Below, one piece after another: positions 25,078 through 35,200 of a DNA stretch of 43,083 nucleotides; positions within the stretch are counted from its first letter, which is position 1; each line of letters starts with the position of its first letter. The position numbers and the translations under genes are program-made. The stretch is from Chthoniobacteraceae bacterium (GTDB lineage: Bacteria > Verrucomicrobiota > Verrucomicrobiia > Chthoniobacterales > Chthoniobacteraceae), in assembly GCA_947449735.1 (NCBI GenBank), contig CANFTB010000041.1, forward strand, positions 1-43,083, written 5' to 3'. Under the pieces are notes generated by a model, which made no database searches, was not told the origin of the DNA, and saw only the letters and a list, made by a program, of their open reading frames with translations.

Positions 25078-25242
25078 GGCCCTTGAAGATGAGCTTTGTC
25101 TAAAAATCTCGAAAGCAAAAACGACAGCAACACCGCATGGTCAGGCAAATTTTTTGAGATCCTCCTGAACTCCTTGCCGGAAAACAGCCTTCCCCCATGG
25201 CTGTAAAAACCCAGAAACACCCCGGTCCAAGTGTTTTCCCCA

Positions 25243-25629
25243 TCAAACGGGGTGCACACCGCCCAAGCTGGCTACCTGGCTATGGTAGGGCCGAATCCTT
25301 GAAACTACCGGATGAGGGAACTGACCCGCCGCCACAATCTGCAAAGCCCATCCCCGGTCCCGTGCCATGAAAGCCGAGAACTGGAGATTCGACTTCAACA
25401 GATCCCGAGCCCATTCGCATTTCTCTTTAGTTCCCACAAACAGCACTAGGGGCGAATCGCCACCTGAGGACCTCCCAGTCGCCTGATAGTAGAGGACGAA
25501 ATTCGACACGCTTGGACTGTCGCAGAAAGCGAATGCACAAGCAATTTCAACGGGAGAAATCTCAGCCGGCCCTCCCCACGGGGAGCACCCTTCCCTCCCG
25601 CAAACGGCACTCGGTAAGAATAATACCAA
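25243..25629 (-). CDS. Short hypothetical protein between helicase and bioB
   Basis: The minus strand is open for 128 codons from a TTG at 25629, overlapping the helicase end by 68 bases; a GTG at 25509 would start an 88-residue version. The part after the helicase stop reads like real protein: FCDSPSVSNFVLYYQ, LVLFVGTKEKCEWARDLL and AFMARDRGWALQIVAAGQ suggest an alternating strand-helix fold. I recognise no family. Base composition and direction match its neighbours. The start is unclear and the gene may be a chance frame. Confidence 0.38.
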   Translation of the reverse strand: MVLFLPSAVCGREGCSPWGGPAEISPVEIACAFAFCDSPSVSNFVLYYQATGRSSGGDSPLVLFVGTKEKCEWARDLLKSNLQFSAFMARDRGWALQIVAAGQFPHPVVSRIRPYHSQVASLGGVHPV

Positions 25630-26704
25630 GCTCCTGCTCGTAGCGGCGAACCAACCGGACTTCCTCCTTGGTCAACAAAGAGACAGCGACTCCCGAGGCG
25701 CCCGCGCGAGCGGTCCGGCCCGCCCTGTGAATGTAGGCCTTGCTTTGCGACGGCGCATCCAGGTTGAAAATATGGGAGACCCCGGCGATATCCAAACCTC
25801 TGGCGGCCACGTCGGAGGCGATCAAGACCCGGGTGCGGCCCGCTCGGAATTCGTCCATCGCCTTCTTTCGTGCCATTTTGTCCACCGCTCCGTGCAAGTC
25901 CGTTACAGCCACCTTGTGGTGGGCGAGCTTCAGGGCCACGGTGAGCGCCGTGGCGTTGCGATGGACAAAAGCGAGAGACCTCTCAGGATTCATCGCATGG
26001 ATGAAACGCCTCAGCACGTCAGGCTTGTCCCTTTCCTCGCACACGGAAAAAAGGTGCTCAATATTGGCGTTCACCTGGGAAGGTCCGGCCTGAAGCAGTA
26101 CGTACTCCGGAGCCAGCACCTTCACCTGGTTCAGATGCTCCTCGGGCTGGGTGGCGGACACACAGACCAGCTGCCTGCCGCCGGGCGTTGCGAGCACGAT
26201 TTTCCGAACGGGGTCCAAGCTTTTGGACTCGAGCAAAACATCCGCCTCATCCAACACCACAGTACGCACGCAATGGACCTTCAGTTTTCCCACGGCGATC
26301 AGCTCCATCAGGCGTCCAGGAGACCCTACCACCACGTGCGGCTTCTTCTTGAGTTTCTCGAGCTGCCGATCCATCGAAGTGCCCCCGATGAGCAACAGGA
26401 CCCGGACCGGCATTCCCGCGTTCTGGGCCAGATCACAAGCCTGCTTCTGGATCTGAAGGGCCAACTCGTGGGTGGGGGCCACAACAATCACCTGAGTGGC
26501 GGCCAAGGACACATCGAGACGGCAAAAAGCAGGCAGCAGATAGGCTAGCGTTTTTCCCGAACCGGTTTCGGAATGCACGTACGCATCCTTGCCGGCGAGG
26601 ATTTCCGAGATCGCAACCTTTTGAATCGAGGTTGGATCAGAAATTTCCTGCTTGGCCAGCGCACCGACTAGCGCGGGGCTGATGCCCAGTTCATTGAATG
26701 TCAT
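25562..26704 (-). CDS. DEAD-box RNA helicase
   Basis: A 380-residue ATP-dependent RNA helicase consisting of the two RecA domains with almost no tail. In order: the F-x-x-L-G opening MTFNELGISP, Q motif with SIQKVA, Walker A SETGSGKT, PTHELA (usually PTRELA), GSPGRL, the DEAD box LDEADVLLE, SATQPEE, RGLDIAGV and HRAGRTARAG. It probably unwinds short RNA duplexes in ribosome assembly or mRNA turnover; without a C-terminal RNA-binding domain its target is open. ATG 26704 gives the usual N terminus; an in-frame TTG at 26740 lies 12 bases after GGAGG and is an alternative start. Confidence 0.95.
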   Translation of the reverse strand: MTFNELGISPALVGALAKQEISDPTSIQKVAISEILAGKDAYVHSETGSGKTLAYLLPAFCRLDVSLAATQVIVVAPTHELALQIQKQACDLAQNAGMPVRVLLLIGGTSMDRQLEKLKKKPHVVVGSPGRLMELIAVGKLKVHCVRTVVLDEADVLLESKSLDPVRKIVLATPGGRQLVCVSATQPEEHLNQVKVLAPEYVLLQAGPSQVNANIEHLFSVCEERDKPDVLRRFIHAMNPERSLAFVHRNATALTVALKLAHHKVAVTDLHGAVDKMARKKAMDEFRAGRTRVLIASDVAARGLDIAGVSHIFNLDAPSQSKAYIHRAGRTARAGASGVAVSLLTKEEVRLVRRYEQELGIILTECRLREGRVLPVGRAG

Positions 26705-26847
26705 TTCCCAAGGTCTACATGCCAGATCGTATTTGGCCAACCCTGCTCAGCTCCTCCGGTTGCGCGCTCCCGTTCACCCAGACGCAATCGCGGCCCTAGA
26801 GACCGATTGAATCAGACTCACTCCGGGGGCGCCGGCACGCCGACAGC

Positions 26848-28965
26848 CTAAGGAGACGAAAGCCTGACAATCTCTTCAGGCTTTAGCGCCCGGTCAAAAA
26901 CGACCACCTCGTCCAAACGTCCCTCCCAATTCGCGGCATTGTCGCTGCGCCCCCCGAAAAACCACTCTTCCGGATGAACCGCCGGGGCGTCCGGAGTCGA
27001 AGCCTCAATTTCCAGCTTGCCGTCCAAATATGCCGTCACCACGCCGTGGTTCTGAACCAGCGCCACGTGGTGCCACTCCCAGCGCGGAATTTCTGTCCGT
27101 CCGACAACGAGCCTCTCAGCGCCCTTCCCCCAGGCAAATTGAAGCCGACCCGCATTTCCTGATCTTCCAGCAATCCCGAAATGTGCACCGAACGCGCTCA
27201 CACCCTGATTCCGATCACGCGAAAACAGCCACCCGCTGGTGTCCCGTACATCATTGGGCATTCCGTTCCAAACCCACATCGAAACAGTGTAAACTCCTCC
27301 AATCTCCGGCAAGCGCGCCCGCAAACGCCCCCCCACAAAATGCGAAGCACGGTTTTTTTCGGCGTTCAGGCAGAATGACTTCGAATGCGGACCCTCGAGA
27401 TAAAAGGTCACTCCCGGCTCGTAAACTGCATCCCTACGGCGTCCGCTGGAATCGACTGCGTGCGGACCGCAAAACTCGTCCAGCCTCCACCAAGCCACAG
27501 GTTGCAGTTCTGAAATTAAGTCTGCCGAGGGACCCCTGCTCAGGGAATAAGGGCGCCTGGGTTTGCCGGTCACGGATTCCAGCAAACTGATGGCAGCCTC
27601 CGCAATCTTCGGCTCGGCATGAACCTCCAGACCGGCAGATCGCGCGGGCCAGGTGTTGTATCCTCCAAATGCGTGCTGTTCCGGAGGGGGGATGTAGCCG
27701 TCCCCTCCGTTTGCCAGCTCGATCACCATGGCGTCATGCAGGGGACTCGCCGCCTTGATCTTCAAACCGGTGACCGCATACGTCTCGGTGGGAGTGGTTG
27801 CGATTGCGACGTCCCCGATCCTCAACGCCTGAACGACAACCTCCGCCTCCGGCTTCTCCGCCAAAAAGACCTGCTCCCTGGCGTAAATCTCTGCCTGAGT
27901 TTTCACGGGGCGCGGGCCGACTGTCGCCATTGTCCTCTGAGCCCACTCGAGGAGCTGCTTGTCGGGCGTGCGCACTCCCAGAATCAGACGCTTCTCTTCC
28001 ATTGCAATATCCAACGCTTCCCTGTGTTGGATTCCGGAGTAAGCCTTCTGCGCCAAATCCACGAGTCCATCTGCATACTCGGTGATCGTGGGCTTGGGGC
28101 GCTGCCCCTCGGGAATCGTATAATCGACCCGGTAGATATCGCCGCTGCAGCCGTGGGCCATAATGCCCACAAACGGAGGGCGGCCGCCGGCCGCTTCGGC
28201 CCCCAGCCTTCGCTGCAACCCTTCGCAAAACAGTCCGAAATAGTCGGCGCTGATGTCACTGTCGCCGAAGTAATGCATCGAGAAATTAGCCAGAACGCAG
28301 ATAGGCCTACCGTCGCGGGCCCGGAATGAAAGCAACGACAAATCAGGATCCTTCGGCCCGGCCTCCCCTGTTACGTCATCCCAGTTCTTGCCAGCATGCA
28401 TGTTGGCTCGAACCGTTTTGTTTCCGAACGGATCCTCCGCAAGCCTGTCCGGACGCCGGATCCACTGGCGCAGCGCTGTAAAAGCGGAGGCGTCGGACTT
28501 GGCGAAACCGACCAGAGCCGGCTCCATATTCGCCTTGGCTTGGAGAATGGCTTCCACGATCCGTTCCTTCAAAAGAGGCACATAATCAGGGTCGGCGTCC
28601 GTGCCTAGGCACCCCATGGATGCGGGTGCGCTGTGCGCGTGCGTAGCCGAAATCAGAATGCGGTTCGCCGGTATGCCGACCCGTGTTGAGGCGAGCGTCT
28701 TCACGTCATCCAGAAAGGCACGCCCCATCATGCAACTGTCCACCACCACTATCGCAATCCACTCCCGGCTGTCGGAGACCACAAGCGCCCGGGCGTTCAC
28801 GCGGGTCTTCACCACAGACAGGCTCCGCGAAACCATTCCGCCGTTCACCAGTACGGGCAGTTTTTCCGGGGTCACATCCACCACCGCGGCACCTACTCTC
28901 ACCTCGGCGCGGGACGACACACAAAGAACGCTCACCAACAAAAGACCAATCAGTAATGATTTCAT
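26848..28965 (-). CDS. Secreted neutral/alkaline ceramidase-like protein with C-terminal LamG domain
   Basis: A 705-residue exported protein: signal peptide MKSLLIGLLLVSVLCVSSRA, then a neutral/alkaline non-lysosomal ceramidase N-terminal-like domain to about residue 440. The zinc-site block SATHAHSAP (106-114) matches the ceramidase SATHTHSGP, with FSMHYFGDSDISADYFG and MAHGCSGDIYR further on. From about 480 to the end is a concanavalin-like LamG fold (VAWWRLDE at its start, GRLDEVVVFDRAL near its end), likely for glycan binding. In this phylum such proteins are common and their substrates, whether ceramides or something else, are untested. ATG 28965 was chosen to give a clean signal peptide over ATG 28980. 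Confidence 0.88.
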   Translation of the reverse strand: MKSLLIGLLLVSVLCVSSRAEVRVGAAVVDVTPEKLPVLVNGGMVSRSLSVVKTRVNARALVVSDSREWIAIVVVDSCMMGRAFLDDVKTLASTRVGIPANRILISATHAHSAPASMGCLGTDADPDYVPLLKERIVEAILQAKANMEPALVGFAKSDASAFTALRQWIRRPDRLAEDPFGNKTVRANMHAGKNWDDVTGEAGPKDPDLSLLSFRARDGRPICVLANFSMHYFGDSDISADYFGLFCEGLQRRLGAEAAGGRPPFVGIMAHGCSGDIYRVDYTIPEGQRPKPTITEYADGLVDLAQKAYSGIQHREALDIAMEEKRLILGVRTPDKQLLEWAQRTMATVGPRPVKTQAEIYAREQVFLAEKPEAEVVVQALRIGDVAIATTPTETYAVTGLKIKAASPLHDAMVIELANGGDGYIPPPEQHAFGGYNTWPARSAGLEVHAEPKIAEAAISLLESVTGKPRRPYSLSRGPSADLISELQPVAWWRLDEFCGPHAVDSSGRRRDAVYEPGVTFYLEGPHSKSFCLNAEKNRASHFVGGRLRARLPEIGGVYTVSMWVWNGMPNDVRDTSGWLFSRDRNQGVSAFGAHFGIAGRSGNAGRLQFAWGKGAERLVVGRTEIPRWEWHHVALVQNHGVVTAYLDGKLEIEASTPDAPAVHPEEWFFGGRSDNAANWEGRLDEVVVFDRALKPEEIVRLSSP

Positions 28966-29213
28966 AGGGGGGAGCCTCATTCTTCAGATAAGAAGCCGTC
29001 ACTACAGTCCAAAAAACATCCCGCCCCACCAGACACAGGACTGCTGAGCCATCGCCAAGCCCGATTCCCACCCCGTCCCAAGACAAAGACTAAATACTCT
29101 TAGAGAACTAAACAGAGGACATTCAAAATGAAAGGCACCCAGCCCCAGCCCGCCCGAGACTTCGCGTGAGCCAACGTCCGGACACCCGGCCTGCGCCCGC
29201 CCTGCCGGTTTTC

Positions 29214-32200
29214 TCAGCGCACGAGCTTGCGCACCTCGCGCAAGGCCTGGATCGAACCTCTGCCTCCAACCACCAGGATCTCCGTTTCACCCAGGGAGAC
29301 CCCAAGTCCCCAAGCCGGCTCCGACAGCTCTATTTCCCCCCGCCACTGCATTTTCTCCAAAAGCAACGCATCAACTTTTGAAGATAACTCCCCGCTCGCG
29401 GAGCGTCCGCCGAATACATAACACTCTCCCGCAAAAAAAGCCGCGGCAGCCCCAAACCGGTTGGCCGGACCCTGGCCTGACGAAGGCAACCCAAGGCTCC
29501 AGGCTCCAGCCGACGGATCATAGATCTGAACCCTCAAGGAGACGTCTCCGGGCACGCCTCCGAAAACCAAAACCCGTCCAGCGTCGGCGCACACGGCTGC
29601 TTCCATGCTCGCAAACGGCATGCCTGGGACCGCACTCCACTCTTTTCGATCCAAATCAAATCTCCATCCGGACTTCACAGGAGCCCCAGCGACGCTCCCG
29701 CCAAGCACATACACCGAGCGCCCTAGGGACACCACCGCCGCACGGAGTGCGTTGCTGGGAACACTCGGACCCCGGGTCCAAACGCTGGCCAGGGGGTCGT
29801 AGAACTGCAACTCCAGCGGTGCCCCATCGGCCACGCTTCCAATCAAGGCGAGTTGCGCGCCGGCGGTCACCAACGACCCGCGAAGCACCTTAAGCGGAGG
29901 CACGGGCAGGTTGTCCCACCACCGGCCGGCCACATCGTCAAACGCCTGGAACTTCCCCGCATCCTCGGAAATCACATACACCAACCCTCCAACCTCCGCG
30001 CACGAACACGCCCCGGGGGCCGCTCCGAGAGAAACCTCCTGCTTCCAGACACCCGTTCCCTCTCCGGGCACCAAGAGATAGCGGAAAGCCTCGGGAATGA
30101 CCGAAACACTTCCCCCGCTCTGGACCTGGACCGGCATCAGGGCGGCGGAAGGCGCCAGTGCAGAGGGGATCACCCCCTTGATCCTGCGCGGCCCCACGGA
30201 GGTGATCACGGCCTGAAGCGAACCAAACCTTACAGATGTGTCCGCCATCGTACCGAACCCCTGTCCGCCAATCACAAACTGAAACCCGCCCCCGGCAGGA
30301 GCCCGCCACGGAAAGATGTCGTAGGCAACCATCCCAACCGCGGACTTGTCCTGAGGCAGGGCCACATTCAACTGCCCGAGACTGTAGTCCACAATTAGGA
30401 TCGCTCCGCCGGGCGCACTAAGCACATCCAGACCGTGGTGGGTTCCCGGAACCTTCTTTATCACCGACTCCACACGGCGCCCGTCGGCAGACAGCTTCAG
30501 CGCTGCGAGATTTTCATTCCATTCCTGCACCAACAGGGCCCCCCGCATCGCGCCTCCGAAGGTCGTCGCCCGATACTCGTCGATGCCGTCCTTTGACGAG
30601 GGAAGATCTACCAGGGGGGGCGTGTACCAGGCCGCCCCCGGGGAATCCCAGACCCCGCGATAATAGTTCTCCCTTGGATCGATGCGCCCCCGGCTCCGAT
30701 TGGCGTGGCCGTAATAGCGGCCCCTACCCAGCAACAACACCTTGTCCATTGCGGCCGGCTCGGGACCGCTCACGTTAGCCCCCAAGGACGCCGCGCCGAA
30801 TCCATCGTTCGGCCCGTTGTCTGTCCCATAGAGGCGACCGTTTGTAGCCCACACGAGGTCAAAAGCATTCCGAAGCCCCGACACAAAGGTGCGCACGCCG
30901 GTGCCGCCTGAAATCTCGGCGTTCAGACCGTCGTTTTGATCCATGGAAGGCGCGCCGGTGCGATAGTCCCGGTAGGTGATTCGGCCGTCGAAGTCCGCCC
31001 GCCGAATGGACGCCACCACGACCGTCTCGCTCAGAGGAGACTCATCCAGTCCGCCGATCCTCGGATCAGGCACGCCCGCATTGGTATTCCCGCCCTGCGG
31101 TACGTAGAGCTGCCCGAAGTTATCGAAGGCAATCCCGTTTACCCCATGGTCGTGATTGCTGCTGGGCAAGCCGCTCAAAATGCTCACTGGCTGAAACTGG
31201 GGCGAGGCCAATGCGCTCACCTCACCCAAGTAGGGGGCGGGACGTATTCCACTCACCCCTCCAGTTACAAATAACTTTGCATGACCGAGGTAAATTCGGA
31301 AAGCGGACGAGGGCTCCCAGGGGCTGAACCCTATCCCGAGGGCCTGATTATTGGGGTGACTCTGAACGGCAGGAATAAACTGGCTGCGGATAACGTTGTA
31401 CTGGTCATCCAGCTCCAAGGCGGTCACAGAACCGCTCAGGGAAGCAACATAAAGCCTGCCATCAGGCCCCCACGCGGCCTGGGTTGGGCCGGGTAGCATC
31501 ATCACGTTTTTGAGCAGGAACTGAACCGGAGCGATCCCTTCCACATAAGAGTACGCAACCACGTTGCTCGCGCCCTGCGGGGTCTTGATCTGGACTCCGA
31601 CAGTCCCGGTTCCGGGAGGTGTGGAGAGACGTATCCGCTGCGGGGACGCCTCCAGAATTTCTACCCCCAGCCTGCGACCGCCCCAGTAAACGGCGACATC
31701 CGCCGATGGAAAATAGCCCATTCCTTCGATCTCCAAGAGGTCGCCCCCAAGCGCAGGGCCGCTGGCGGCCATCCGGTTGATTTGGGGAGGCATGCGTGTC
31801 TCATCGTGAGTGACGTCTGAAAAAAGCCCGGCCGCACCGTCCCCGCGAGTCCAGCCAAGCTCCAAGGGCAGGCTATCGCCCCCCACCCCTTCGACCTTCC
31901 AAACCAAGCGGTGCACTCCCGGCCCCAGATCCCGCTCCCCGTCCCAGGGACTACCGTCCAGTTGCGCGCTTCCCAATACGCCTTTGGGCAGCCTCGGAGC
32001 GTAACGTCCGGAGGCGGCAACCTTCCAATCCCCAGAAAGCACCACCCAAGCCGAGCTCATCGTTCCGTCCGCGAGGCCGCCGCCTGTCTTCTCGAGGCGA
32101 AACGATGGCGACACCGCAATGTACTTCGGAGCCACAACGCCCGACAAAAAGGAAGCCAGGTCCGGGTAAAAGAGGACCGCGGCACCATCCACCGACGACG

Positions 32201-35200
32201 CCGGCAGGACGCGCACCGTCACGCTTTCCTGCATACTGGCGGGGGGTGTCTTGCTGTCCCAAACGGTTAGCGTGTATTGGTGCTCTCCGACGGGCGCGTC
32301 GACCGAGACATCGGCCTTGGTTGAGATCAATACCTGCCCCTCCCTCCACTCAAACCGGGTCAGCCACTGCCCCAGCTCGTGGGTGTGAGAAGCGGAGCCC
32401 TGTAACGCAACCGAAGCGACACCCGTCCCGGAATAATCCACGACCCAGTCCGGCGCCCGGATGTCAGCATGCATGAGGTGGTCAACCTTGGCAGCCGGCA
32501 AGATTTCGATTCCGGAAACCTTGGCGTTGTCGACCTGCCCAGTAAAGACGAGGTCCAGAAAGCCGTCCGCCACGTTCTGCTGCCATTCCTTGACGAGCGC
32601 GGCGCGGGGTCCAGCTGTCGCGCACAAGTCGAGGCCCGAGATGACAGCCTTCGCCTCCATGGCCACCGAAAAAGTCCGGCTCCCGGGGTCTTTCCAATAA
32701 ATCTCCGCGAAGTGAAGCCGCACCGTGTAATCTCCGCTCGCCAGGGGAATCCGGTACCCGAACTGCTTCCCCGCCCGTTCGGATTGATAGAGTCCCGCAT
32801 CTGGACTCCCGGCAATGGGAACGGCTGAAGCATAGGAGAACCCACCGCTGTAAAAGGCATCCGCGGACCAGGTGCGCTGAAAAGAATCCACAAGGGCGCC
32901 CCCTCCACACCGGATCCGCACGGTGCCGGGAGTATCGGGAGCGGGCCGGACCTGGACGGAAACCTCGGTCTGGCCGCTCGTGCTTCCGCGGACGAGCTGC
33001 GCTCGAAACTTGTACAAACCGGGCGCAGAGAAGTGCACATCGCTTGCAATCGATGCAGGGGAAGCAATACCCGCCGGCGAAGGGCCCGACACCTGCGACC
33101 AAGCGCAGGATGCCCCCGCGATGGGGGCAGACCCCTCCAGCGCCTGAACCTCCAAGCGCACCGTATCGAGAGGCAACTGGATCTGGCGATCCATCCCGGC
33201 GCTCAGTTGAAACGCCGGAGGATCAAGCGCCATGGGGAGGACTTCCAATGCGCACAACACCGGACTTTCCTTCCACGGTAAAAACTCGAGATCCAGCCGC
33301 CCGTCCGTTACGCTAACCATGCCGCTCCACACCATGGCGTTCATGGGGCCGACGCTTTTATAGACGTCCAGATCCTTCAAAATCACAACGCCCTCGGCTG
33401 AGACTCCAAACATCCGGTCACCGATCCGCTTAAACCACAGCTCTGCGAAATGAAGCCGCACATTGTAGAGGCCGTTGCGCACGGGAATGTGGTATCCGAA
33501 TGAGCCGAAGCGTTCCGTCTGGTACAGGCCCGGATCGGAAGTGCCCTGGATTGCATCAAAAACACCGAAGGCCGCCCCCCCGGTGAAGAACTGGTCCTCT
33601 TGCCACACCCTGCCCGTTGAATCCGTGTAGGCGACCCCTCCCGAATGAATCCTGATGTCCTCCTGCCCCTGCACATCGCCCTGCGCCCGCACTACCAAGG
33701 AGGAAGTCGCGGAGGCCGAGCCGAACTTGACCGTGTATTTGAAGGCATAAACCCCGGGCTCCGAAAACACAGCCCGCGAGGCAGGCGCGCTAGCGTCGGA
33801 AAGCTTCACGGTCGCAGGACCGGCCGTCTGCTCCCAAAGTCCGGACCATGCCGAGGGCACACCCCCCGGCACGCCCGAAACGAGCGCCTCCAGTTGAACC
33901 TCCGCGGGAACCGGGCCGACCCTGACTTCCGTCGGAGTCTGGACCCCCAACGGAGCCAGCACTTCTGCCAGCACAACCACGCCCAACTCAGCCGACACAA
34001 CCGCCCCTGAAACATTCGCCTCAGCCCGGAAACGGTAGCTTCCAGGGGTGTTGAAACGGAGGTTTGCAGCTCGTGTGGAAGGCGAATCAATGACCGCGCG
34101 CACAGGACCGCCCACCTGCGTCCAGAGCCACTGCGTCGGAACGGCTCCGTCCGCCGCTCCTGACAGGACCGCCTCCACAGAAACGGTGTCCTTGGGTAGT
34201 TGAAGGGTCCTGTCCGGGCCCACGCTGATCCCCGAGGGAGGCGCATCGAGGGTGATCGGCAGCAGCTCCAAGGCGGAAATCTTCGCGTTGTTTTTGACCG
34301 GAACAAAATTGAGGTCGACGAAGCCGTCGGCCACGCGCACCTCCCGGTTCAGGATCAGCGCCGTCAAGGGGCCGGCCGCCTGAGCCACATCCATGCCCGG
34401 GGCCACTGGCAACCCCTCTGCAAAAATGTCGAACACCCGCGAACCCGGCGAAGTAAACCAGATTTCGGCCAGGTGCAGCCTCAGCAGATAGCTGCCGTTT
34501 TGAGCCGGAATATGGTACCCGAATGCCCCGTACCTCTCGGATTGGTAGAGCTGGGAATCGGCAGTGCCCTTTACCGACTGGGGGACGGAGAACGCATCAC
34601 CCCCCTTGTAGAAGGCGTCCGCAATCCATTGCCTGCCTGAGGAGTCAGTATACGCGGGGCCGCCCGCGTGGATGCGGAGATTCGAATTTACCGCCCCCTC
34701 TGCAAATACAAAGACCTTGGTCTGGGCCACCGCGGTGGCGCCGGAATAGGAGGCTGGAAAACGAAAGGTGTAGACTCCCGGGGCGGAAAAGCTGACCCCG
34801 CTTCTCAGAGTGCCCGAGGCCAGAATGCCCGCGGGCGCCGGACCGCCTGTCTGCTCCCAGGAGCCCACCCCCCGGAGGTCCTCGCCTTTGGGAACGCCGG
34901 CCAAGGTGGCTTCCAGCAGGCCGCTCACAGGAGCAGGCCCGAACACCAGCTCGGACGGAGCGTCGACCCGCAGACTGACCGGCGCTCCAGCCCGCAGCAA
35001 CGCCACCTCAAGAGCCGACAACTTTGGATTTTCAACGACAGGAATGAAGTCGAGATTGAGCACCCCGTCTGCAACCTCGACCTCGAAGCTGGACGTCTTG
35101 GCGGCGTCCGGCCCCGCGGCCGCGACGATGTCGAGCGCCACGATGGAGGGCACCCCCTCGGCGTTGACCGAAAACACCCTCTTTCCCTGGTTTTTGTAGT

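Noticed and set aside
25078..25242. BirA operator upstream of bioB
   Set aside because: The TTGTAAACC...GGTTTACAA type palindrome was sought and not found.
25727..26548. 273-codon plus-strand frame
   Set aside because: It is antisense to the DEAD-box helicase, with His/Arg/Gln-rich content typical of a mirror frame.
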